From: Acetivibrio sp964466645 | Lineage (GTDB): Bacteria; Bacillota; Clostridia; Acetivibrionales; Acetivibrionaceae | Direction: 5' to 3' | NCBI GenBank assembly: GCA_964466645.1 | Contig: CAYXPB010000255.1 | Coordinates: 1-7,615, forward strand | Length of the DNA: 7,615 nucleotides | Shown here: one piece after another, positions 1 to 6,084 of the stretch | Numbering within the stretch: the stretch's first letter is position 1 | How the letters are laid out: every line of letters starts with the position of its first letter | The notes under the pieces: model-generated | Databases searched by the model: none | What the model saw: the letters and a program-made list of their open reading frames with translations, nothing else | What the model was told of the DNA's origin: nothing | Program-made: the position numbers and the translations under genes

Positions 1-887
1 GCTGAAAAATAGATATACCACTTTCCACTAATAAAATGTATTTCAGGAGCCCAGATATGCCCACCCATAATTCCGCTAGCTGGTCTTTTCCATATTGACT
101 CAGGGGAAGCAGTTGAAAGTTCTTGAATACTTTTCGCTCTTCTTAATTCTATCCTATCGTACTCCGGTACCGATGCAGTCATATAATAATAACCGTCAGT
201 ATGCTTGTAAACCCATGGATCAGCTCGTTGCTTAACTATAGGATTTGATACAATAACCGAACCTTCCGGTCCAGTTAGACTCGGGGGTATAACTGAATCA
301 TCAATCAATCTATAGGTTGCATCCATCCTATCAAGATCAGATACAATTTCTTCTAATTTCAACAATTTCTCATAATGCCTTATATATCTCGTATGGTAAT
401 TATACGACTGAAAAGAAGTACATGAAGAATCCGCAAGCCCTTGAACCTTTTTGAAAGTTGCAGCCGCTGCAAAAGCACTGCTTCCATCGTTCTTTTCGAG
501 AGTGAAATCATAATTTACAGATCTTAAATAGTAGTCTGGGTAATTTACAGATTGTATAGACACATATCCCTCTCCCTGATTGGCAAGCCCCTTTACCAAC
601 TGCCACTGTGAATCCTCTTCAGGGTTAACATTATCATCTATCTTAGCATCGAAATAGCTATGCCTTATATACATATTAGGGTAATTATAGGACTGAAGCT
701 TGGTTTTAATAACCTCCACACCGGTTGAAGCCAGCTGTATTGTTCCAGTTGACTTATATCCATCATTCACCATTGCAGACAAATCAGCTGCAAACATGTT
801 CTTTACTGCCGGGTTACTTGAGTAGCATACAGTAATAGCTACTAATATCATAACCAATACACTTATTTTAAATGTCCCATTTTTCAT
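1..887 (-). CDS. Secreted GH43 family alpha-L-arabinofuranosidase with N-terminal AbfB/CBM42 domain (3' end missing)
   Basis: Likely an extracellular enzyme releasing arabinose from arabinan or arabinoxylan. ATG at 887 gives 295 codons before the window edge; GGGGAGGTG (896-904) precedes it. Residues 1-34 look like a signal peptide (KNGTFK, hydrophobic 7-20, possible cleavage after FAA at 32-34). Residues ~48-180 hold three related repeats, LQSYNYPNMYIRH (64-76), IQSVNYPDYYLR (111-122) and FQSYNYHTRYIRH (159-171), as expected of the three lobes of an AbfB (CBM42) beta-trefoil that binds arabinofuranose side chains. The GH43 beta-propeller begins near 213: RADPWV supplies the expected catalytic base Asp223, followed by DGYYYMTASVPEYDRIELRR (231-250) and HIWAPE (277-282). 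The other two catalytic acids lie off the window. The wording resembles GH43 exo-1,5-arabinofuranosidases (subfamily 26 type), but the subfamily is an inference. A dockerin or other C-terminal module cannot be seen. Confidence 0.9.
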   Translation of the reverse strand, partial: MKNGTFKISVLVMILVAITVCYSSNPAVKNMFAADLSAMVNDGYKSTGTIQLASTGVEVIKTKLQSYNYPNMYIRHSYFDAKIDDNVNPEEDSQWQLVKGLANQGEGYVSIQSVNYPDYYLRSVNYDFTLEKNDGSSAFAAAATFKKVQGLADSSCTSFQSYNYHTRYIRHYEKLLKLEEIVSDLDRMDATYRLIDDSVIPPSLTGPEGSVIVSNPIVKQRADPWVYKHTDGYYYMTASVPEYDRIELRRAKSIQELSTASPESIWKRPASGIMGGHIWAPEIHFISGKWYIYFS

Positions 888-924
888 GATTAATGCACCT
901 CCCCATCAATTTAGATGATTCTCT

Positions 925-953
925 ATTATAATAATACCAAATTTAAATGTCTT
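925..953 (-). promoter_or_regulatory. Probable sigma-A promoter of the GH43 gene
   Basis: On the minus strand a perfect -10 TATAAT (925-930) lies 17 nt downstream of AAGACA (948-953), which matches four of six bases of the -35 consensus. The region upstream (954-1000) is very AT-rich and could act as an UP element. Transcription would start near 918, giving a leader of about 30 nt with the GGGGAGGTG ribosome site. The promoter lies downstream of the GH3 terminator, so the glycosidase is probably transcribed separately from the GH3 gene. No clear operator is visible. Confidence 0.6.
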
Positions 954-1000
954 ATGGGGTAAATAAAGTTAGTTTTTATATTTAATATTTAATAACATTA

Positions 1001-1065
1001 AAAAAGCTCTAGTAGATTATCAAATCCGCTGGAGCTTTTGTCCATTTTTATCACTTTGTGCCTAT
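1001..1065 (-). repeat. Diverged copy of the purD 3' end plus terminator (copy A)
   Basis: Aligned by eye to 2891-2956 with one 1-nt gap, about 51 of 65 positions agree. The similarity covers the whole terminator hairpin, including the identical GTAGATTATCAA segment, the linker, and about 15 nt that in copy B are the last codons and stop of purD. Here they read I-G-T-K-stop against purD's I-G-I-K-stop. Some differences between the copies are compensated in the stem: pair 1005/1036 is A-T while 2895/2926 is T-A, and pair 1011/1030 is A-T while 2901/2920 is G-C. This copy lies outside any gene, just after the GH3 stop. Confidence 0.7.
1002..1039 (-). terminator. Intrinsic terminator after the GH3 gene
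   Basis: Arms 1002-1017 and 1024-1039 can form a 16-position stem around a 6-nt loop. In the minus-strand RNA the outer 8 bp (AAAAGCTC with GAGCTTTT) are perfect and the inner part has two C-A mismatches and one G-U. A run of six T follows on the minus strand. It begins 34 nt after the GH3 stop codon. The plus-strand reading also folds (two G-U, one mismatch), but no plus-strand gene leads into it. Confidence 0.85.
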
Positions 1066-1073
1066 CACATATT

Positions 1074-2780
1074 TTATGAAATTTGTATATATTCATTTGC
1101 TTCTTCTGTGTTGTATGTATTACTCTTTAATAATTCCACCAAATCGTTTCTTTTAACAACTCTAGGGATTTTAACCTGATTTCGTGATGCTCCCTTTGAC
1201 ACAAGCAAAGTTTTTAGTGAATCAAAAGTCCCGGGCTTAACAAGTTCTAAGGATACATGCTCAATTTTCATTACTTTTCTAAATTGTTCGTATCGGGGGT
1301 TTGCTATGCAAAGCTTTATTTCAAGTATCCTTTCAGCTTCATTTCTATTTAATGCCTTTGTGTTATTAACTTCGGCGAAAAAGACATATCTTCCCGGTGA
1401 AATATCTATGTCAGCCATAACTGTATAATCGACCAGTTCGAGTTTCAGGTGCTTAAAAGTCTCAGAAATGGCCTGATGAACTGCTTGCTCCGAAGTCTTT
1501 TCTGCATTTATACTTATTAACTGATTCTTCCTGTATAGAAATTCTAATTCAGGAGTTTTACCACAGTATCCCACTACTTTAACTACATCACCCAACCTAT
1601 AACGGTAAAACCCAGCACGATTTGTAATGACCACTTCATATTTTTCACCAATTATCAATTCTTCTATATTGTATGTGGATATGTTTTTACCATCACACTC
1701 ATCCACATGTATAAACTCATAATATACACTTTTAGGAGCTGCAACATAAGTAGCTTTATCCAATCCTATTTCAATCCCAATTAACCCCTCAGTTGCAGCA
1801 TATGTGCCACAGTATACCGGTAAATCTGAGGTATATCTTTTCACCTTTTCAAGATACATCTTAAATCCAGCACCTGAAACTCCCCAGATAAAAGCACACT
1901 TGGGCCATATCCTGGTTACAATCCCTTCCATTCCAGCTGTAAACTCTCTCTCTAATTCCTCCGCCCTTTTAGGATTTGGCTTCATCTTTTTTTGAAGCTT
2001 ATCTCTTAAATCTTCTGTGATTAGGATTTTTGAGCTAATTTTCCCCTCTCTAATATCCTCTGTAAGATCAGGCCATTTACTTTCAAGGCATCTCAATAAA
2101 TCTAGGATTGATGGAATGAAAGCAGCAGATAAGTACATTACTTCCCTATCCATAAGTGCAAAAAGTAAGTGAAGATAATTTACGTCGAATTTTCCACCTT
2201 GCTTGAGAATTTCGATAGGTGTTGTCCATATGTATGGAATTATCTTCTCCATAGACTTCATCCCTCCAGCGGTTCCTGCACATATGGGTATGCCTCCTTC
2301 AGTTTTTCCCGAACCACACATACCAATAAGGTTAAGCCCTCTTCCATAGGTCCACTTCTTTGAAAGACTTTCGTGCAAAACACTCTGAGTCAACAAACCC
2401 ATATACCCTGAAATTGATTGACGCGAACTTTTAGTCACTGGTATCAACTTTTGACTACCTGTCGTCCCGGATGATATTCCGAAATACTCCACTTTTTCTA
2501 ATGTAAGAATATTGTCTTCACCTTTTGCCATACGTTCAATAAAATCTTTATAATCCTCATATTGGGTGAGAGGAACCATATTCTTAAACTTCTGGGGTGA
2601 ATCTATTGATTGGAATGCATATTTTTTACCATACTCCGTACCACTGTTTTTTGTTATAATTTCCATTAGTAACTGCTCGTTCTTTTGGGCAGCATATGCC
2701 AAATCTTTTTCAAAGTTCTTTTTATATCCTTTTGCAACCTTTAAAAAACTATATAACATAATTTTTGAAATCATTCCCAA
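1074..2780 (-). CDS. GH3-family acyl-adenylating amidosynthetase-like protein
   Basis: A 568-aa member of the GH3 auxin-responsive family (PF03321), a branch of the adenylate-forming ANL superfamily. Plant members activate carboxylic acids such as jasmonate or indole-acetate with ATP and join them to amino acids; the substrate of bacterial homologues is generally unknown. The three ATP-binding motifs are visible: SSGTTGSQKLIPVT (103-116), YAATEG (327-332, the plant YxSSE position) and YRYRLGD (392-398). RKNQLISINAEKTSE (417-431) should carry the C-domain lysine (K428). The C-terminal KIPRVVK (537-543) matches the family's basic tail motif. The length is usual for the family, there is no signal peptide, and the protein is probably cytosolic. 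The TTG start is chosen because AGGAGG lies 9 nt upstream; the ATG two codons later is 15 nt away. The gene follows purD but has its own promoter and terminator, so a role in purine metabolism is not implied. Confidence 0.88.
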   Translation of the reverse strand: MGMISKIMLYSFLKVAKGYKKNFEKDLAYAAQKNEQLLMEIITKNSGTEYGKKYAFQSIDSPQKFKNMVPLTQYEDYKDFIERMAKGEDNILTLEKVEYFGISSGTTGSQKLIPVTKSSRQSISGYMGLLTQSVLHESLSKKWTYGRGLNLIGMCGSGKTEGGIPICAGTAGGMKSMEKIIPYIWTTPIEILKQGGKFDVNYLHLLFALMDREVMYLSAAFIPSILDLLRCLESKWPDLTEDIREGKISSKILITEDLRDKLQKKMKPNPKRAEELEREFTAGMEGIVTRIWPKCAFIWGVSGAGFKMYLEKVKRYTSDLPVYCGTYAATEGLIGIEIGLDKATYVAAPKSVYYEFIHVDECDGKNISTYNIEELIIGEKYEVVITNRAGFYRYRLGDVVKVVGYCGKTPELEFLYRKNQLISINAEKTSEQAVHQAISETFKHLKLELVDYTVMADIDISPGRYVFFAEVNNTKALNRNEAERILEIKLCIANPRYEQFRKVMKIEHVSLELVKPGTFDSLKTLLVSKGASRNQVKIPRVVKRNDLVELLKSNTYNTEEANEYIQIS

Positions 2781-2789
2781 AGCAAATTC

Positions 2790-2795
2790 CCTCCT
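2790..2795 (-). promoter_or_regulatory. Ribosome binding site fixing the TTG start of the GH3 gene
   Basis: AGGAGG on the minus strand, followed by 9 nt and then TTG at 2780. The alternative in-frame ATG at 2774 is 15 nt away, too far for efficient use, so the TTG is preferred. Confidence 0.7.
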
Positions 2796-2847
2796 ATACT
2801 ATTACCTCGTCCTCAGAATCGTATCCTGCGATAAACCTAACCATCTT

Positions 2848-2876
2848 ATTATACAACCAAGTCAAATTATTTCCAA
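2848..2876 (-). promoter_or_regulatory. Probable sigma-A promoter of the GH3 gene
   Basis: A perfect -10 TATAAT (2848-2853) with TTGGAA (2871-2876, four of six -35 bases) 17 nt upstream on the minus strand. It lies between the purD terminator and the GH3 start. Transcription should begin near 2841 and give a leader of about 60 nt. This supports independent expression of the GH3 gene from the purine operon. Confidence 0.65.
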
Positions 2877-2890
2877 ATATTTCTCATCAA

Positions 2891-2956
2891 AAAATGCTCC
2901 GGTAGATTATCAATTCTACCAGAGCATTTGTCTATTTATTTTCACTTTATACCAAT
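2891..2956 (-). repeat. purD tail plus terminator (copy B, likely the original)
   Basis: This segment covers the last codons of purD (I-G-I-K-stop), a short AT linker and the operon terminator. It is repeated with about three-quarters identity at 1001-1065 after the GH3 gene, about 1.89 kb away and in the same orientation. It is taken as the original because here the tail is part of an intact gene. Confidence 0.7.
2892..2929 (-). terminator. Intrinsic terminator ending the purine operon
   Basis: Arms 2892-2906 and 2915-2929 form a 15-bp stem with an 8-nt loop. In the minus-strand RNA every position pairs, with a single U-G wobble, while on the plus strand that position is a C-A mismatch. A run of six T follows (GCATTTTTTGATG). 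The hairpin starts 12 nt after the purD stop. Confidence 0.92.
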
Positions 2957-4201
2957 ATCTTTCCTAAAATGCTTATCTTTAAAACTTATCTTCGCTACAC
3001 CTTCATAGGCCTTTTTTATTGCCAGATCAAGATTGCTCTCTACCGCAGTCACACCAAGCACTCTACCTCCGGCAGTCAAGTATTTGCCATCCTCACATTT
3101 CGTGCCAGCATGGAAAACAACTGTATTTGCGTCCTTTTGTGCTTCATCAATTCCTGTTATTTCATATCCAGTCTTATACTCTTTAGGATAACCGCCTGAT
3201 GCCAAAATTACACATACGGCAGCATTATCCTCCCACTCTATATCCACTTCATCAAGCTTCTCATCTATGATGGCATTGAATATTTCAAGAAGGTCTGTTT
3301 TAAGCCTTGGAATTACAACCTGAGTTTCCGGATCTCCAAACCTTGCATTGTACTCAAGAACCTTAGGACCCTCAGCTGTTACCATAATTCCAAAATATAG
3401 TATCCCTTTAAATTTTCGGCCTTCTTTATTCATTGCATCCACTGTTGGCTTAAATACCTTCTCCATACAGTAATTTTCCATCTCTTTGGTATAGATTCTG
3501 CTTGGCGAGAAAGTTCCCATACCACCTGTATTAAGCCCCTGATCATTGTCTAATGCCCTCTTGTGATCTTGGGAACTTACCATAGGTTTTACTGTTTTAC
3601 CGTCAGTAAAGGCAAGTACCGATACTTCGGGACCTACCATAAATTCTTCTACTACAACCTTATTCCCAGCTTCTCCAAAAGCTTTATCCTCCATGATATT
3701 TACAACAGCTTCCTTTGCTTCCTCAAAGTCCTGAGCAATTATAACACCTTTACCTAAAGCTAGTCCGTCTGCTTTTATAACTATAGGAAACTTCTCAGTT
3801 TTTAAGTATTCTAGAGCATCGCTGCTTTTTTCAAAAACCTCATATTTTGCAGTAGGAATATTGTATTTCTTCATAAGGTCTTTAGCGAAAGCTTTGCTGC
3901 CTTCTATAATAGCAGCGTTCTTTCTTGGGCCAAAAGCCCTTATTCCCTCTTTCTCGAAAGCATCTACCATACCGGCAGCTAAAGGATCATCGGGAGCAAC
4001 CACTACCAATTCAATCTCTTTTTCCTTTGAGAAGTTTACCATTCCCTCTATATCCATAGCCTTTAAAGGCACACATTTTGCAATAGCAGATATCCCTCCG
4101 TTTCCGGGAGCACAATACAACTCTTTTACCTGTTTGTTCTGAGCAATCTTCCATACAAGCGTATGTTCACGTCCACCACCGCCTACAACCAAAACCTTCA
4201 T
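2942..4201 (-). CDS. purD: Phosphoribosylamine--glycine ligase (GAR synthetase)
   Basis: Second step of IMP synthesis: 5-phosphoribosylamine, glycine and ATP give glycinamide ribonucleotide. The 419-aa length is normal for a stand-alone PurD. The N-domain opens with VLVVGGGGREHTL (3-15) and has APGNGG (31-36). The ATP-grasp part carries IKADGLALGKGV (142-153), the PurD signature QDHKRALDNDQGLNTGGMG (211-229) and the metal-binding EYNARFGDPETQ (283-294). The C-domain follows to residue 419. The ATG at 4201 has AAGGAG 7 nt upstream (4209-4214). It is the last gene of the purine operon, separated from purH by an unusually long, highly structured spacer. The product would supply GAR to PurN, encoded upstream in the same cluster. 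No missing key residue was seen. Confidence 0.98.
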   Translation of the reverse strand: MKVLVVGGGGREHTLVWKIAQNKQVKELYCAPGNGGISAIAKCVPLKAMDIEGMVNFSKEKEIELVVVAPDDPLAAGMVDAFEKEGIRAFGPRKNAAIIEGSKAFAKDLMKKYNIPTAKYEVFEKSSDALEYLKTEKFPIVIKADGLALGKGVIIAQDFEEAKEAVVNIMEDKAFGEAGNKVVVEEFMVGPEVSVLAFTDGKTVKPMVSSQDHKRALDNDQGLNTGGMGTFSPSRIYTKEMENYCMEKVFKPTVDAMNKEGRKFKGILYFGIMVTAEGPKVLEYNARFGDPETQVVIPRLKTDLLEIFNAIIDEKLDEVDIEWEDNAAVCVILASGGYPKEYKTGYEITGIDEAQKDANTVVFHAGTKCEDGKYLTAGGRVLGVTAVESNLDLAIKKAYEGVAKISFKDKHFRKDIGIK

Positions 4202-4227
4202 TTTATCACTCCTTAAAAATAAACTAT

Positions 4228-4402
4228 TTCCACCTGTGAAACAATTTACTTCGACTAATCCTATTTCACAAATGGAAGGCTTTGCCCATTTTCATATAAA
4301 AACTACGGGCCTTCGAGCCCCTCCGTTTTTGCCTCTTTCACTTCGTTCGAAAGAGGCGTAATAAAACTTATCAAGGGATAGGCTAATAATAGCTATCCCC
4401 TG
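4228..4402 (-). promoter_or_regulatory. Four-hairpin structured leader between purH and purD
   Basis: Nearly all of the 221-nt purH-purD spacer can fold. In transcript order the hairpins are as follows. The first is 4393-4402 with 4372-4381, 10 bp with one wobble. The second is 4349-4357 with 4331-4339, 9 bp, GCCTCTTTC with GAAAGAGGC. The third is 4317-4320 with 4307-4310, extended by 4325-4330 with 4298-4303. The fourth is 4264-4277 with 4228-4241, 14 bp around a 22-nt loop. The fourth has two U-G wobbles that pair only in the minus-strand RNA, which suggests it acts as RNA on this strand. The loops of the last three hairpins each contain CGAAG (plus-strand CTTCG at 4341, 4311 and 4249). It could be a cis-regulatory RNA for purD or a mobile palindromic intergenic repeat. 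I recognise no named RNA family. Confidence 0.55.
4298..4330 (-). terminator. Possible weak terminator or attenuator before purD
   Basis: In the minus-strand RNA AAAAAC (4325-4330) can pair with GTTTTT (4298-4303) and GGGC (4317-4320) with GCCC (4307-4310) across a small internal loop. The structure ends in five T followed by ATAT. It looks like an intrinsic terminator within the operon, though the stem is short and interrupted. It might lower purD expression relative to purH. Confidence 0.35.
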
Positions 4403-4422
4403 AAATAACTTGCCATTTATAC

Positions 4423-5967
4423 CTAGTGTTTAAAATGTCTCATTCCTGTAAACACCATTGCTATTCCAAATTTGTTACATGCATCTATCGACTCCTGATC
4501 CCTTATAGAACCGCCGGGCTGAATTATTGCGGTAATACCTGCAGCAGCCGCTGCTTCAACACAATCTGGAAATGGGAAATAAGCATCGGAAGACATAACA
4601 GCTCCTTTAGCACGTTCTCCAGCATATTCAATAGCAATTTTTGCTGCCATAATTCTATTAGTTTGACCAGGACCAACTCCTATAGACTGTTTACCGATAG
4701 CTAAAGCTATACCATTGGATTTTGTATGCTTGACCACCTTCATTGCAAAAATAAGACTATCCAACTCTTCCTTTGTTGGTTTCTTTTCTGTAACATATTG
4801 TAGCTCATCAACATTTAACAAATCATTGTTGTAGCTTTGAACCAACAAACCACCTGCAACTTTTTTCATATCATATGTACCGGCAGGAAGTTTTGCAGAG
4901 ATATTGTCAAGCTGCATAACCCTTATATTCTTCTTCTGTGTAAGAATCTTTATTGCACCTTCAGTAAAGGATGGAGCAATAACAATTTCTACAAATATCT
5001 TATTAATTTCCTCAGCAGTTTTCTCGTCAATCTCTCTATTTGCAGCTATTATTCCGCCAAAAATGGATTTTGGATCCGATTCATAAGCTCTTACGTATGC
5101 ATCATATATATTGTCTGCACTTCCAACACCACATGGATTTGCATGTTTAACTGCAACAACTGTCGGTTCGTCAAATTCCTTCAACAAATCAAGGGCTCCA
5201 TTTGTGTCATTGATATTGTTATAGGATAATTCTTTTCCATGAAGCTGTTTTGCTGATGATAAACAACCTACATTTGCTCCTACTTCCTTATAGAAAACAG
5301 CCCTCTGATGAGGATTTTCTCCATATCTCATATCCTGAGCCTTTTCAAAAGTAAGCGATAAAGTCTGCGGGAATTCCTCTTCTCCCACCTTGTCCCTCAA
5401 ATATTTAGCAATTAATGTGTCATAATGACTTGTGTGTTCAAAAACCTTAGATGCAAGCTTAAATTTAGTCTTTACGGAGATTTCCTTTGAAGACTTAAGC
5501 TCATCTATTACCAGCTGATAATCTGAAGGATCAACTATTACAACTACGTCCTGATAATTCTTTGCGGCAGCACGAAGCATTGTAGGACCACCGATATCTA
5601 TATTCTCTATAGCTTCTTCCAATTCTACATGTCCCTTTAATATAGTCTGCTTAAAGGGATAAAGGTTTATTATAACCATATCTATAGGCTCTATTCCAAG
5701 CTCATTTATTTGTTTCATATGTTCAGGATTACTTCTCATAGCAAGAAGTCCCCCATGCACCTTAGGATGGAGAGTCTTAACTCTTCCGTCAAGGCACTCC
5801 GGAAAACCAGTTATATCAGATATATTTATAACATTAATACCTGCATCACTTAAGGTCTTATGAGTTCCACCTGTAGAAATAATCTCAACTCCCACACTTG
5901 AGAGTTCCTTAGCTAAATCAACAATTCCGGTTTTATCGGATACACTTATCAACGCACGCTTAATCAC
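4423..5967 (-). CDS. purH: Bifunctional AICAR formyltransferase / IMP cyclohydrolase
   Basis: The last two steps of de novo purine synthesis: AICAR is formylated with 10-formyl-THF, then the ring closes to IMP. Starting at GTG 5967 the product is 514 aa, the usual PurH length. The N-terminal cyclohydrolase domain (about 1-195) has STGGTHKTL (31-39), GRVKTLHPKVHGG (61-73), NLYPF (101-105) and DIGGPTMLRAAAKN (124-137). The transformylase domain has MRYGENPHQ (213-221), LSYNNINDTNGALD (247-260), the catalytic Lys-His in KHANPCG (274-280), GVGPGQTNR (430-438) and SDAYFPFPD (460-468). The GTG start is supported by AAGGAG with a 7-nt spacing and by IKRALISVSDKTG as the normal PurH N-terminus. An ATG overlapping the GTG is out of frame and followed at once by TGA. 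The open frame running on into purN across the Ns is an artefact of the gap. Confidence 0.98.
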   Translation of the reverse strand: MIKRALISVSDKTGIVDLAKELSSVGVEIISTGGTHKTLSDAGINVINISDITGFPECLDGRVKTLHPKVHGGLLAMRSNPEHMKQINELGIEPIDMVIINLYPFKQTILKGHVELEEAIENIDIGGPTMLRAAAKNYQDVVVIVDPSDYQLVIDELKSSKEISVKTKFKLASKVFEHTSHYDTLIAKYLRDKVGEEEFPQTLSLTFEKAQDMRYGENPHQRAVFYKEVGANVGCLSSAKQLHGKELSYNNINDTNGALDLLKEFDEPTVVAVKHANPCGVGSADNIYDAYVRAYESDPKSIFGGIIAANREIDEKTAEEINKIFVEIVIAPSFTEGAIKILTQKKNIRVMQLDNISAKLPAGTYDMKKVAGGLLVQSYNNDLLNVDELQYVTEKKPTKEELDSLIFAMKVVKHTKSNGIALAIGKQSIGVGPGQTNRIMAAKIAIEYAGERAKGAVMSSDAYFPFPDCVEAAAAAGITAIIQPGGSIRDQESIDACNKFGIAMVFTGMRHFKH

Positions 5968-5974
5968 ATTATCA

Positions 5975-5980
5975 CTCCTT
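5975..5980 (-). promoter_or_regulatory. Ribosome binding site fixing the GTG start of purH
   Basis: AAGGAG 7 nt before GTG 5967. The surrounding 15 nt (5969-5983, TTTAAGGAGTGATAA on the minus strand) are identical to the purD leader at 4203-4217, with the same spacing. Confidence 0.85.
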
Positions 5981-5984
5981 AAAT

Positions 5985-6084
5985 NNNNNNNNNNNNNNNN
6001 NNNNNNNNNNNNNNNNNNNNNNNNNNNNNNNNNNNNNNNNNNNNNNNNNNNNNNNNNNNNNNNNNNNNNNNNNNNNNNNNNNNN
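5985..6084. other. Assembly gap (100 N)
   Basis: Exactly 100 Ns, a common placeholder for a scaffold join of unknown length. It hides the last residues and stop of purN and the purN-purH junction. The true size and content cannot be read. Confidence 0.97.

Noticed and set aside
820..830. Lipoprotein lipobox around Cys21 of the GH43 protein
   Set aside because: The residues before the cysteine are I-T-V; a lipobox needs G, A or S directly before Cys. An ordinary secretion signal fits better.
1002..1039. Terminator for plus-strand transcription
   Set aside because: It folds in that direction too, but no plus-strand gene precedes it and the minus strand has the longer T run.
2848..2865. TTGACT just upstream of the GH3 -10 as its -35 element
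   Set aside because: It is only 6 nt from TATAAT, far too close. TTGGAA at 17 nt is the workable partner.
2566..2967. 133-codon plus-strand open frame, and other plus-strand frames of 60-130 codons
   Set aside because: They lie opposite well-supported genes or a terminator, have no recognisable domains, and have compositions typical of antisense frames.
4203..4422. Purine, PRPP or guanidine-type (ykkC) riboswitch before purD
   Set aside because: I see a row of separate hairpins, not the conserved three-way junction or core motifs of those riboswitches.
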